In this document: in pieces, positions 1-8,736 of the stretch
Layout: the number at the start of each line of letters is the position of its first letter
How positions within the stretch are numbered: position 1 is the first letter of the stretch
NCBI GenBank assembly: GCA_934486755.1
Contig: CAKSQT010000014.1
Coordinates: forward strand, 1 to 32,005
Direction of reading: 5' to 3'
Origin: an uncultured Eubacteriales bacterium
Lineage (GTDB): Bacteria > Bacillota > Clostridia > Oscillospirales > Acutalibacteraceae
DNA length: 32,005 nt
Position numbers and translations under genes: made by a program
Notes under the pieces: generated by a model
Told to the model about the DNA's origin: nothing
The model's input: the letters and a program-made list of their open reading frames with translations, nothing else
Database searches by the model: none

Positions 1-468
1 CTGCTGACCCTGCTCGCTGAGTATGAATTTTATGAAGTCGCTGGCAACTCCGCTTACATCACCCTTTGTGGCGATGTTGAAGGGACGTGCAACCTTATAA
101 GTTCCGTTTTTAACATTTTCGGCTGTTGCCTCAACGCCGTCAACCTTTAAGTCTTTTACCTTGCTCTTGTCAAGAGAACCGAGCGAGATGTAGCCGATAG
201 CGGATTTGTTACCCTCAACCGTTGTGATCATAACCGAAGTTGAGTTGGTCGTTTCTGCCGTGGCAATCGTTTTATCGGTTTTGTTGCCGTCTGCGTCCTT
301 CTGTTCAATTCCGAGAAGCTCGATAAATGCGCCTCTGGTTCCCGAGCCTTCTTCTCTTGTAAGAACAGAAATTGTGTCATTGCCTGCTGCTTTTTGCGCT
401 GAACCGCAGCCAGCGAGGGCGCCCAAAAGCAAAATTGATGCCAAACCAATGCTTAATAACTTTTTCAT
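1..468 (-). CDS. pstS: PstS-like phosphate ABC transporter substrate-binding lipoprotein (3' end outside window)
   Basis: Extracytoplasmic phosphate-binding component of the Pst ABC transporter; only the first 156 codons are visible. The N-terminus has a lysine start, a hydrophobic stretch and the lipobox LLGALAGC, so it should be lipid-anchored. Right after the signal peptide comes ISVLTREEGSGTRGAFIEL, the hallmark PstS loop that binds phosphate, then a TNSTSVMITTV segment and the IGYISLGSL strand. In E. coli-type PstS this SGTR loop lies around the middle of the protein, so the clostridial order may be circularly permuted. ATG at 468 is preferred over 474 because GGAG lies 8 bases upstream of it but only 2 from the other. 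A Pho-box-like promoter precedes it. The family call is firm; the permutation is inference because the C-terminal half is missing. Confidence 0.9.
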   Translation of the reverse strand, partial: MKKLLSIGLASILLLGALAGCGSAQKAAGNDTISVLTREEGSGTRGAFIELLGIEQKDADGNKTDKTIATAETTNSTSVMITTVEGNKSAIGYISLGSLDKSKVKDLKVDGVEATAENVKNGTYKVARPFNIATKGDVSGVASDFIKFILSEQGQQ

Positions 469-539
469 TTTCATTTCTCCCTAATTGTGTTTAACTTTTT
501 TCAGGCTTTTATATGTTTTTCTCCTCAGCCTGCAATTGC

Positions 540-594
540 ATTATAAAATCGCTGTGTTAATTCTGTAATCATAGTAATGTTAAATCTGTGTTAA
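540..594 (-). promoter_or_regulatory. Pho-box-like promoter of pstS
   Basis: Read on the minus strand, TTAACA occurs at 594-589, 583-578 and 560-555. The first two are separated by exactly 5 bases, so they repeat every 11 bp; the third is two turns further on. This matches the direct-repeat layout known for PhoP binding in Bacillus (TTAACA-like hexamers 4-6 bases apart). A perfect TATAAT (545-540) follows 9 bases after the last repeat, with the repeats in place of a -35 box. Phosphate-starvation control of pstS by a PhoP-type regulator is inferred. Confidence 0.65.
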
Positions 595-650
595 ATATAT
601 TTTTCGGCTGTCGGCACCGCTTTATTCCTGAAATTTACGTATTAAAACTG

Positions 651-677
651 TTGCGATAAAACAAATATTGTGATAAT
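651..677 (+). promoter_or_regulatory. Possible promoter of the murI operon
   Basis: TTGCGA at 651-656 and GATAAT at 672-677 are 15 bases apart; an alternative -10, TATAAT, lies at 679-684. The region is AT-rich and precedes the first gene of a long same-strand operon. Several -10 choices overlap, so the exact promoter is uncertain. Confidence 0.35.
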
Positions 678-711
678 ATATAATGTAATATTATTTTGAG
701 GAGTGTAAGCA

Positions 712-1530
712 TTGTCCGATAAACGTGCTATCGGCGTTTTTGACTCGGGTCTCGGCGGATTGACCGTGGTAAGGGAATTAGTCAAAAAAATGCCGAATGA
801 GGATATAATTTATTTTGGGGACACGGGACGTGTTCCTTACGGTTCTCGCAGTTTTAACATAATTAAACGATATGCCAGAGAGGACGAGAGCTTTTTACTT
901 AAACACGACGTTAAACTGATAGTTGCCGCCTGCGGTACGGTTTCTTCTGTCGCCGCTGACGTTTCCAAAAGTCTTCCTGTGCCGTTTTTTGAAGTGGTAT
1001 CGCACGCGGCATCGGCGGCGGTCAAGGCAACCTCCAATAATAAAATAGGTGTTATCGGCACGGCTGTCACCATTAAAAGCCAGAAGCATAAGGAATATAT
1101 TTTAAAGATGGATCCTACCGCAGAGATATATTCTTGCAGTTGCCCTATGTTTGTGCCGCTTGTTGAGGAAGGCTGGTATTCGGCGGACGACAGCGTGGTA
1201 ATCGGAACTGTGGAACGATATTTAAGCCCGATTAAAAACGCTGGTGTGGATACGTTGATTTTGGGCTGTACCCACTATCCTGTGTTAGGCGGAGCCATAA
1301 AAAAGGTAATGGGCGATAATGTCAAGCTGATAAATGCGGGGACAGCTACCGCAGATGCGGTTTATAATTTCTTAAATGACAATTCCTTGCTTAATGACGG
1401 GCAAAGCGAAGCACGGCATAAGTTCTATGTAAGCGACAAAGCCGATTCATTCAGAAAGATTGCGTCCTCTCTTTTGGGTGAAGAAATTGATGAAAGCAAA
1501 GTCGAACAGGTGGATATAGGAACTGTATGA
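712..1530 (+). CDS. murI: Glutamate racemase
   Basis: Converts L- to D-glutamate for peptidoglycan synthesis in the cytoplasm. The 272 residues have the usual family length. The N-terminus carries FDSGLGGLTV (10-19) and FGDTGRVPYG (35-44). The two catalytic cysteines lie in AACGT (C74) and LGCTHYP (C186). The first motif departs from the usual CNT: the Asn after the cysteine is Gly here. Translation starts at TTG 712, with GAGGAG ending 8 bases upstream; no better in-frame start exists. The stop overlaps the next gene by an ATGA arrangement. First gene of an operon running to engB. Confidence is high for a MurI-family enzyme, slightly lower for racemase activity because of the altered motif. 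Confidence 0.93.
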   Translation: MSDKRAIGVFDSGLGGLTVVRELVKKMPNEDIIYFGDTGRVPYGSRSFNIIKRYAREDESFLLKHDVKLIVAACGTVSSVAADVSKSLPVPFFEVVSHAASAAVKATSNNKIGVIGTAVTIKSQKHKEYILKMDPTAEIYSCSCPMFVPLVEEGWYSADDSVVIGTVERYLSPIKNAGVDTLILGCTHYPVLGGAIKKVMGDNVKLINAGTATADAVYNFLNDNSLLNDGQSEARHKFYVSDKADSFRKIASSLLGEEIDESKVEQVDIGTV

Positions 1531-1979
1531 TGAAAGATGTTTTGATAAAGATTAAAGGAATTCAAGGTCTGGACGGCGAAAAAGAGACTGTTGAGCTTAC
1601 AACAACAGGACGTTACGGTATGCGTAACGGAGAATATCTTGTTGCTTACGCGGAAGACGGTGTAGCGGGCAGCGGACGCATTAAAACTTCGTTGCGCATA
1701 AAAAAAGACGGCTCCGTTAATCTAAGCAGAACAGGGGGCATTAACAGCCGTTTGACGGTACAGAAAGGCGTGCGCAACGTATGCCTTTACGGAACTCCGT
1801 ACGGCGATATGCAAATCGGAATATACGGCGAGACGTTTGACAATAATCTGTCATCGAACGGCGGCAGTTTTGCTATGAGCTACACGATTGACTCAAACTT
1901 GCAGCTCGTAAGCCGAAATATAGTTGAAATACTGATTAAAGAGGTAAATGATAATGTCGATAATTGTATCGGAAGCTAA
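1527..1979 (+). CDS. DUF1934 family protein (YwiB-like beta-barrel)
   Basis: Small cytoplasmic protein of 150 residues with no signal peptide or membrane segment. It starts MKDVLIKIKG, has a TVELTTTGRY strand, a threonine/glycine-rich centre (SRTGGINSRLTVQKG) and an SFAMSYTID strand near the end, all typical of the DUF1934/YwiB family, predicted to form a calycin-like barrel. Its biochemical role is unknown. ATG at 1527 overlaps the murI stop, and a second ATG at 1530 is equally possible with AGGA at 1518-1521. It overlaps the start of argS by 26 bases. Genes of this family often sit directly before argS in Firmicutes, so the context supports the call. Confidence 0.85.
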   Translation: MMKDVLIKIKGIQGLDGEKETVELTTTGRYGMRNGEYLVAYAEDGVAGSGRIKTSLRIKKDGSVNLSRTGGINSRLTVQKGVRNVCLYGTPYGDMQIGIYGETFDNNLSSNGGSFAMSYTIDSNLQLVSRNIVEILIKEVNDNVDNCIGS

Positions 1980-3642
1980 GGAACAAATAAAAAACTGTAT
2001 AATTGACGCCGCAAAAGCGGCTATGACTTCGGGCGAACTTAATTCCGCCGAGCTTACTGATTTTTCGGTCGAAGTACCTGCCAATCGCGAACACGGAGAT
2101 TATGCCGTAAACGCCGCAATGGTATGGTCAAAGATTTTCAGAACCGCTCCGAGAAATATAGCCGAGACTGTTCTTAAAAATGCAAATTTTGCTGGCACAT
2201 ATATAGACCGTTACGAAATAGCGGGACCTGGATTTATAAATTTCTTTTTGTCTGATGCTTATTATGCAGATATACTCGCCGATGTCTGCGAAAAAGGCGA
2301 GGATTACGGAAAGAGCAACTACGGAAACGGGAAAAGGGTTCTTGTTGAATTCGTATCCGCAAATCCTACGGGTCCTATGCATATAGGCAACGCCCGCGGA
2401 GGCGCATTGGGCGACTGTTTGGCTTCGGTGCTTGAAGCGTCGGGATATTATACCGAGAGAGAATTTTATATAAACGATGCGGGAAATCAAATAAATAAAT
2501 TCGGGCTTTCGCTTGATCTGCGTTATTTACAGCTTTACAAAGACGGTATTGAGATGCCCGAGGACTCATATCACGGCGATGATATTATTGCTCATGCTAA
2601 GGCTTTTTCGGAAATATACGGCGATAGTTATGTTGAAAAATCGGAAGCGGAAAGGCGCAAGGCTCTTGTGGATTTTGCTCTGCCCAAAAACATTCAGGGT
2701 CTTCACGACGATCTGTTAAAATACCGTATAGAATATAATACGTGGTTTAAAGAAAGCTCGCTTCACAAAAGCGGCGAAACCGCTAAAATTATCGAGCTTT
2801 TGAAAAAAAGCGGATACACGTACGAAACAGAAGGCGCGTTATGGTTTAAGGCAACCGAATTTGGCTGTGATAAGGATTTTGTGCTTGTGCGCGCAAACGG
2901 TGTTCCGACCTATGTTGTTCCTGACATAGCGTACCATTACAATAAGTTGGTCACAAGAAATTTTGATAAAGCAATAGATGTCCTTGGCGCCGACCACCAC
3001 GGATATGTTCCGAGATTGAAAGCGGCGCTCACCGCTCTCGGTGTTGACGCGTCGAAACTTGACGTTGTTTTAATGCAAATGGTGCGGCTTGTGCGCGACG
3101 GAGAAGTGATAAAGGCTTCAAAGCGTTCGGGAAAGGCAATAACTCTTGTAACTTTACTTGACGAAGTGCCGATAGACGCGGCGAGATTTTTCTTTAATCT
3201 GCGTGAACCTAACAGTCATTTTGATTTTGACCTTGACCTTGCAGTGAACGAGTCAAACAGCAATCCCGTATACTACGTACAATATGCTTACGCGCGTATT
3301 TGCAGTATTATAAGAAACCTTGAATCCGAAGGTATAAAGCAGAGAAAATGCAGCCGTGAGGAATTGTCTTTGCTCAAAACTCCCGAGGAAAGAGCGCTAA
3401 CGGTGCATATTGCTTCTCTTACCGATGAAATAATTCTTTCGGCAAAAACATACGATCCCGCCAGAATTACTCATTACGTTGCGGAATTGGCTACAAAGTT
3501 TCACAAGTTCTATTCCGCGTGCAGGGTCAAGGTTGACGACGAAGTTTTAATGCAGGCGCGCCTTACGCTCTGCAAGGATACGGCTACCGTCATCAAAAAC
3601 GTATTAACTATGCTGAAAATTTCAGCTCCTGAAAAAATGTAA
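1954..3642 (+). CDS. argS: Arginyl-tRNA synthetase
   Basis: Class I synthetase that charges tRNA-Arg with arginine. The 562 residues match the family. An N-terminal additional (tRNA D-loop binding) domain covers about the first 110 residues. The catalytic Rossmann domain follows with the HIGH motif as HIGNARGG in NPTGPMHIGNARGG. The KMSKS-equivalent is KASKRSGKAITL, and a C-terminal DALR anticodon-binding helix bundle ends the protein. ATG at 1954 is preferred over 1948 because GAGG (1941-1944) lies 9 bases upstream of it and only 3 from the other; the resulting start, MSIIVSEAKEQI, fits the family. Second overlap in the operon (with the DUF1934 gene), suggesting translational coupling. Confidence 0.97.
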   Translation: MSIIVSEAKEQIKNCIIDAAKAAMTSGELNSAELTDFSVEVPANREHGDYAVNAAMVWSKIFRTAPRNIAETVLKNANFAGTYIDRYEIAGPGFINFFLSDAYYADILADVCEKGEDYGKSNYGNGKRVLVEFVSANPTGPMHIGNARGGALGDCLASVLEASGYYTEREFYINDAGNQINKFGLSLDLRYLQLYKDGIEMPEDSYHGDDIIAHAKAFSEIYGDSYVEKSEAERRKALVDFALPKNIQGLHDDLLKYRIEYNTWFKESSLHKSGETAKIIELLKKSGYTYETEGALWFKATEFGCDKDFVLVRANGVPTYVVPDIAYHYNKLVTRNFDKAIDVLGADHHGYVPRLKAALTALGVDASKLDVVLMQMVRLVRDGEVIKASKRSGKAITLVTLLDEVPIDAARFFFNLREPNSHFDFDLDLAVNESNSNPVYYVQYAYARICSIIRNLESEGIKQRKCSREELSLLKTPEERALTVHIASLTDEIILSAKTYDPARITHYVAELATKFHKFYSACRVKVDDEVLMQARLTLCKDTATVIKNVLTMLKISAPEKM

Positions 3643-3654
3643 ACGGGGTGCATT

Positions 3655-5097
3655 ATGGAAAAGACAAAACGCAACTTAACAATGCTTATGGATCTGTACG
3701 AGCTTACAATGGCTAACGGTATATTCACAAGCGACCTGCGGGACACGGTGACATATTTCGATATGTTCTTCCGCAAAGTCCCTGATGACGGCGGCTATGC
3801 CATAATGGCTGGTCTTCAACAGTTGATTGAATATATGAACGATCTTAAATTCAATGAGGACGATATTGAGTATTTAAGGGGTCTTAACCTGTTTTCAGAA
3901 GAATTTATAGAATATTTGAAAACTTTTAAATTCAGTTGTGACGTGTGGGCGGTGCCCGAGGGTACGGTTATTTTCCCGCATGAACCGATTGTTACTGTAA
4001 AGGGTCCCGCTATGCAGGCCTTGATGCTTGAAACAATGGTTTTGCTTACGATAAATCATCAATCGCTTATCGCGACGAAGTCAAACCGCATTGTGCGCGC
4101 AGCACAGGGCAGACCTGTTATGGAGTTCGGCGCCCGCCGCGCCCACGGATATGACGCGGCTTATTACGGCGCGCGCGCCGCTGTTATAGGCGGCTGTGCA
4201 GGAACCTCATGCTTGATGACGGCTAAGGATTTCAATGTTGCCGCGTCAGGCACTATGGCGCACAGCTGGGTTCAGATGTTTAATGATGAATATACAGCAT
4301 TTAAAGTATACGCCGAAAAATATCCTGACAGTTGTTTGCTCCTTGTGGACACATATAACGTTATTAAATCAGGTATTCCGAATGCTATTAAAGTGTTTGA
4401 CGACGTCTTGAAGCCTCTCGGCAAACGCCCGCTTGGAATACGTATTGACAGCGGCGATATAACTTATATAACCAAGCGTGCACGAAAAATACTTGATGAC
4501 GCGGGTTACCCTGATTGCAAGATATGTATTTCAAATTCTCTGGACGAATATTTGATTAGGGATATGATATTCCAAGGGGCTAAGGTTGACAGCTACGGCG
4601 TCGGCGAAAGACTTATCACGGCTTCAAGCGAGGCGGTGTTCGGCGGTGTATACAAGCTGTCAGCTGTTGAGTCAAACGGCGAAATAATACCTAAGATCAA
4701 AATAAGTGAAAACGCCGCAAAAATAACCTTGCCTGGCGTGAAAATTCCGTGGCGTCTTTATGACCGTGATACAGGTAAGGCTATTGCAGACGTTATAACC
4801 CTTAATAATGAAATTATTGACGACAGCGAGCCTTATGAAATATTCCACCCAGAGCATACGTGGAAACGCAAGGTCGTTACTAACTTTGTTGCAAAGAAGC
4901 TGCAAACACGCATATTTGACCACGGGAAACAGGTATACAGCAGCGCTTCGGTCAAGGAAATTTCAAAATACCGTGCCGAGCAGGTGGAGTCACTTTGGGA
5001 CGAGGTCAAGCGTTTTGAAAATCCGCATACTTACTATGTTGATCTTTCAGAAGACCTGTGGACTTTAAGACACGATTTGCTGAATAGGCTTTCGTGA
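3655..5097 (+). CDS. pncB: Nicotinate phosphoribosyltransferase
   Basis: Makes nicotinate mononucleotide from nicotinate and PRPP in NAD salvage. The 480 residues fit the long bacterial type. Visible motifs include the N-terminal LTMLMDLYELTMANG, the active-site region EFGARRAHG and SGTMAHSWVQMF, whose histidine corresponds to the phosphorylated catalytic residue, then RIDSGDITY and a LISNS-like CISNSLDEY strand for phosphoribosyl binding. It starts 12 bases after argS with GGGGTG just upstream, so it is co-transcribed with translation and lipoprotein genes rather than with other NAD genes. Function is well supported by motif content and length. Confidence 0.95.
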   Translation: MEKTKRNLTMLMDLYELTMANGIFTSDLRDTVTYFDMFFRKVPDDGGYAIMAGLQQLIEYMNDLKFNEDDIEYLRGLNLFSEEFIEYLKTFKFSCDVWAVPEGTVIFPHEPIVTVKGPAMQALMLETMVLLTINHQSLIATKSNRIVRAAQGRPVMEFGARRAHGYDAAYYGARAAVIGGCAGTSCLMTAKDFNVAASGTMAHSWVQMFNDEYTAFKVYAEKYPDSCLLLVDTYNVIKSGIPNAIKVFDDVLKPLGKRPLGIRIDSGDITYITKRARKILDDAGYPDCKICISNSLDEYLIRDMIFQGAKVDSYGVGERLITASSEAVFGGVYKLSAVESNGEIIPKIKISENAAKITLPGVKIPWRLYDRDTGKAIADVITLNNEIIDDSEPYEIFHPEHTWKRKVVTNFVAKKLQTRIFDHGKQVYSSASVKEISKYRAEQVESLWDEVKRFENPHTYYVDLSEDLWTLRHDLLNRLS

Positions 5098-5128
5098 TAC
5101 GGCTCATTAAAAAAGAACGGAGATTGCA

Positions 5129-5683
5129 ATGAAACGAATTGTTAGTTTATTTATATGCTTTGCCGTAATTATGGGTTTTGCAGGCTGCGGCAGGGCAAAC
5201 ACCTCTTCCGATACAAACGGAGTAGATGTTGAATACTATGCTAAATTAGGTAAAATGCCAGAGAGCGAATATGCCCTCTCAGACGATTGCGAAAAGGTTA
5301 AATCGGAGCTGACTGCAAAATCGGAAGAAGACGAATCCTTTATTTGCAGTATTGACGAGGGAGAACAGTCGGTACTTATAAGTACGGGAACGTTCTATTA
5401 TTATTATGATAAAAGCAAAGCGAATAACGGGATTTCGTGTATTGTCGCTCTTGACACCGCTTACGGATTTGAAAACGGAACGGTCAGTCTGGAAATAAAA
5501 GAAGCGCTCTCTGAATTTACGCCTGAGGAATCCGAAAATACCGATAATTTATTCTTTATGTATGATATGGATAACGGTTCTCAGTTAAAATATCAATTCG
5601 GAAAAAATACAGTAATTTTTGTTTTTCAGGATAACGCTTTATGCGCTACCGTTTTGTACGATTCTGAAAATTGGAATTTATAA
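5129..5683 (+). CDS. Putative lipoprotein of unknown function
   Basis: I do not recognise a family for this 184-residue protein. It begins with a clear lipoprotein signal peptide (MKRIVSLFICFAVIMGFAGC, lipid-attached Cys at residue 20), so it is probably anchored on the outer face of the membrane. The mature part is acidic, rich in Asp, Glu and Ser, with an aromatic run FYYYYD around residue 90 and alternating hydrophobic strands. This hints at a small beta-rich domain. GGAG lies 6 bases before the ATG. It sits 31 bases after pncB and 15 bases before lon in the same operon. A link to Lon or to envelope quality control would be speculation. Confidence 0.8.
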   Translation: MKRIVSLFICFAVIMGFAGCGRANTSSDTNGVDVEYYAKLGKMPESEYALSDDCEKVKSELTAKSEEDESFICSIDEGEQSVLISTGTFYYYYDKSKANNGISCIVALDTAYGFENGTVSLEIKEALSEFTPEESENTDNLFFMYDMDNGSQLKYQFGKNTVIFVFQDNALCATVLYDSENWNL

Positions 5684-5698
5684 TTTAGGTGAGTTTTA

Positions 5699-8098
5699 AT
5701 GTCAATAGATACCGTAAATAAAATTGCAACTATGCCGCTGCTTGCCCTGCGTGGTTTGGTTATGTTTCCGCATATGGTGCTTACTTTTGATGTGGGCAGA
5801 AAAAAATCAGCGGAAGCATTGAACGCCGCAATGGCAAGCGATAGGACTATATTCCTCGTCACACAAAAGGATATTTCGGTTGACGAGCCTACAAAAAATG
5901 ATTTATATGAAATAGGCTGTGTTGCAAAGATCAGACAGGTGTTTAAAATATCCGATAACGTCGTTAAGGTACTTGTTGAAGGTCTTTACCGCGCAAAACT
6001 TGTGTCGTGCTTTAATTTGGACGAGCATATTGTTTGCAGCGTTACGGAGTGTGAAATCGCAGGGAGCGGAAGCCGCGAAATTTATAAAGAAGCTCTTGTA
6101 AGAAAAATAAGGTCGCAACTGCAAAAATATGCGGAGGTAGCTCCGAATATTGCGCCCGATGTTATGATGACAGTTGCTAACAACAGCGACATAGGCTTTT
6201 TGTCAGATTTCATTGCTTTTAACGTTCCTGCACCGTTCGATGATAAACAGTATATTCTTGAACAGCTTTCACCCGTAAAACGCGCAAAGGTTTTGCTTGA
6301 AATGCTCGATAAGGAACGCAAGATAACAGAGATTGATAATAAAATAAGCGAAAACACAAAGGTTGCGATTGACGACAATCAGCGTGAGTATTATTTGCGC
6401 GAACAGCTTCGCGTTATTAGCAACGAGCTGTACGGAGATGAAACCTTTGACGAGGTTGAACAGTACCGTGATAAGATAGTCAAATTGAATGCCGATGATA
6501 ATGTTAAATCTGAACTGATGATTGAGGTAAATAAACTTGCCAAAATGCCTCAGGGCTCGCACGAGGCAACCGTTGTGCGCGATTATCTTGATGAATGTTT
6601 AAGTCTGCCTTGGAATAAAAAGACAAAGACAATAACTGATGTTCACCGTGCCGAGAGAATTTTAAACAGGGATTTTTACGGTATGAAAAAGGTCAAAGAA
6701 CGCATTTTGGAAATGCTTTCGGTTTATGCCGTGTCGCCTGATATTAAGGGTCAGATAATATGTCTTGTCGGACCTCCCGGCGTTGGAAAAACCTCTATCT
6801 GCAAAACCGTTGCCGAGTGTATGGGCAGAAAATTTGTAAGGGTTTCCTTAGGCGGAATACACGACGAAGCCGAAATCAGAGGTCACAGAAGAACTTATAT
6901 CGGGTCTATGCCTGGAAAAATCATAAAAGCCGTAAAGCAGGCGGGCAGTTCTAATCCTTTAATTCTGCTCGATGAAATTGATAAGCTTGGTAACGATTAT
7001 AAGGGCGATCCTTCTTCGGCTCTGCTTGAAGTGCTTGACCCCGAGCAAAACAACACATTTACCGATCATTTTATTGAAATTCCTTACGATTTGAGCAGTG
7101 CCGTGTTTATCACTACCGCCAACTATGCGGAGAATATACCCGCTCCGCTTTATGACCGTATGGAAATAATTGAATTGCCGAGTTATACGCGGGAAGAAAA
7201 GTTCAATATTACAAAAAAGCATCTGCTTGGCAAGGAATTGAAACGTCACGGATTAACGCAGAAAAATTGCAGAATTTGCGATTCTGCGCTTTATGAAATT
7301 ATTGATTCGTATACGCGTGAGGCTGGCGTCCGTAATCTTGAACGCAATATAGCGTCGCTGTGCCGCAAGGCGGCAAAGAGAATTGCCGAAAAAACAGACA
7401 CGCGTGTTGTAATTAAGGGAAGCGATATTGAAAAGTTTTTGGGTGCAAAGAAATTTAAGCCTGAGCGTATTCTCGAAAAAGACGAAGTTGGCATTATAAA
7501 CGGACTTGCGTGGACGGCGGTCGGCGGTGAGATTATGCAGCTTGAAGTTGCCGTAATGGACGGCACAGGCAAGGTTGAACTCACAGGCTCGCTCGGAGAT
7601 GTTATGAAGGAGTCGGCTCACGCGGCAATCAGTTACGTGCGCGCCAATGCTAAGCGTTACGGTATTGACGGGGATTTTTATAAAACCAAGGATATACATA
7701 TCCACGCAACTGAGGCGGCTGTTCCTAAGGACGGACCATCTGCTGGTGTTACCATAACCACGGGTATCGTGTCGGCTTTGACAGGCGCACCCGTAAAGCG
7801 CGAGGTCGCAATGACAGGGGAGATAACTATACTTGGCAGGGTGTTACCGATAGGCGGCCTGCGTGAAAAAGCGATGGCAGCTTACCGCGGAGGCGTAAAA
7901 AAGATATTTATTCCGAAAGACAATATATCCGACATTGAAGAAATCGACGATATAGTTAAGGAAAATATTTTGTTTGTTCCTGTTTCGCACGTTGATGAAA
8001 TTATAAAGGAAGCTATTGTGCTTCCGCAGACCGAACGTATTGTTAAAACGGTGGGCGGTCAAACCAGAACCGCTGTGTATGACGCACATCATTGCTGA
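5699..8098 (+). CDS. lon: ATP-dependent protease Lon
   Basis: Cytoplasmic AAA+ serine protease that degrades misfolded and regulatory proteins. The 799 residues show the full order: N-terminal LON substrate domain (about 10-200), coiled linker with YYLREQLRVI (231-240), AAA+ module with Walker A GPPGVGKT (358-365) and Walker B LILLDEID (421-428), and the proteolytic domain with catalytic Ser681 in KDGPSAG and Lys724 in GLREKAMAA. Nothing is truncated. ATG at 5699 follows AGGTGAG (5687-5693). It is followed 11 bases later by engB, the same lon-engB pairing as in Bacillus. No heat-shock operator such as CIRCE or a CtsR box is seen immediately upstream, so it probably relies on the operon promoter. 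Confidence 0.97.
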   Translation: MSIDTVNKIATMPLLALRGLVMFPHMVLTFDVGRKKSAEALNAAMASDRTIFLVTQKDISVDEPTKNDLYEIGCVAKIRQVFKISDNVVKVLVEGLYRAKLVSCFNLDEHIVCSVTECEIAGSGSREIYKEALVRKIRSQLQKYAEVAPNIAPDVMMTVANNSDIGFLSDFIAFNVPAPFDDKQYILEQLSPVKRAKVLLEMLDKERKITEIDNKISENTKVAIDDNQREYYLREQLRVISNELYGDETFDEVEQYRDKIVKLNADDNVKSELMIEVNKLAKMPQGSHEATVVRDYLDECLSLPWNKKTKTITDVHRAERILNRDFYGMKKVKERILEMLSVYAVSPDIKGQIICLVGPPGVGKTSICKTVAECMGRKFVRVSLGGIHDEAEIRGHRRTYIGSMPGKIIKAVKQAGSSNPLILLDEIDKLGNDYKGDPSSALLEVLDPEQNNTFTDHFIEIPYDLSSAVFITTANYAENIPAPLYDRMEIIELPSYTREEKFNITKKHLLGKELKRHGLTQKNCRICDSALYEIIDSYTREAGVRNLERNIASLCRKAAKRIAEKTDTRVVIKGSDIEKFLGAKKFKPERILEKDEVGIINGLAWTAVGGEIMQLEVAVMDGTGKVELTGSLGDVMKESAHAAISYVRANAKRYGIDGDFYKTKDIHIHATEAAVPKDGPSAGVTITTGIVSALTGAPVKREVAMTGEITILGRVLPIGGLREKAMAAYRGGVKKIFIPKDNISDIEEIDDIVKENILFVPVSHVDEIIKEAIVLPQTERIVKTVGGQTRTAVYDAHHC

Positions 8099-8109
8099 AA
8101 GGTTATTAT

Positions 8110-8718
8110 ATGAATTACAATAATGTGAGTTTTGAAAAAGCATACGGAACCTTTGAACAGTTGGAGCCGTCAAGTCTGCCCGAAATATGCTTTTCAGGCA
8201 GGTCGAATGTCGGAAAATCTTCGTTGATAAATAAAGTTGTAGGCAGGAAATCGCTTGCCCGCGTCAGCACAAAACCCGGAAAAACGGTTACCATTAATTT
8301 TTACAGGCTCGACAATGTTCATTTGGCAGATCTGCCTGGTTACGGCTACGCTAAGGTTCCTTTCAGTGAAAAAACACGCTGGTCGGAACTTATGGAGGGA
8401 TTTTTTAATTCAGGACGCAATATAAAAATGGTCTTCCAGTTGATAGATATGCGCCATCCTGCAACCGAATTTGATATTTCTATGCTCGATTTTTTAAAGC
8501 AAACGGGAACGCCGTATTCCGTGGTTCTTACAAAATGTGATAAATTGAATAAAACAGAGTATTTAAAGCGCATTGAAGCGATAAACGATGAACTCGGTCA
8601 TTATGCAGACGGAGTTGACATAATACCTTTTTCGTCGCTGAAATCTATCGGCGTTGAGGAAATAAGGAATATCATAGAAAAGTTTGCCTGTAAAGAAAAT
8701 TACTTGACAGACCTGTGA
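8110..8718 (+). CDS. engB: Ribosome biogenesis GTP-binding protein EngB/YsxC
   Basis: TRAFAC-class GTPase needed for late 50S subunit assembly. The 202 residues carry G1 GRSNVGKS (30-37), a G2 threonine in STKPGKT, G3 DLPG (74-77) followed by YGYA, and G4 TKCDK (141-145). This is the compact single-domain EngB layout. ATG at 8110 is chosen over an upstream TTG at 8092, which would overlap lon, because AAAGG lies 7 bases before 8110 and MNYNNVSFEKAYGT fits the family's N-terminus. The last codons contain the promoter for the next operon. Confidence is high. Confidence 0.96.
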   Translation: MNYNNVSFEKAYGTFEQLEPSSLPEICFSGRSNVGKSSLINKVVGRKSLARVSTKPGKTVTINFYRLDNVHLADLPGYGYAKVPFSEKTRWSELMEGFFNSGRNIKMVFQLIDMRHPATEFDISMLDFLKQTGTPYSVVLTKCDKLNKTEYLKRIEAINDELGHYADGVDIIPFSSLKSIGVEEIRNIIEKFACKENYLTDL

Positions 8719-8732
8719 TTATGTGCTATACT
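8704..8732 (+). promoter_or_regulatory. Consensus promoter inside the 3' end of engB, driving ylxM-ffh
   Basis: TTGACA (8704-8709) and TATACT (8727-8732) are separated by 17 bases, and the -10 is extended by TGC. This is the best vegetative-type promoter near this junction. It overlaps the last five codons and the stop of engB, so the SRP/ribosomal block can be expressed independently of the lon-engB operon. Confidence 0.8.
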
Positions 8733-8736
8733 ACGT

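Noticed and set aside
206..484. Plus-strand open frame of 92 codons
   Set aside because: It is antisense to the pstS start, which has a lipobox, a family motif and a ribosome binding site; the plus frame has none.
7253..7705. Minus-strand open frame of 150 codons inside lon
   Set aside because: It lies wholly antisense to the Lon protease domain and has no ribosome binding site or recognisable motif.
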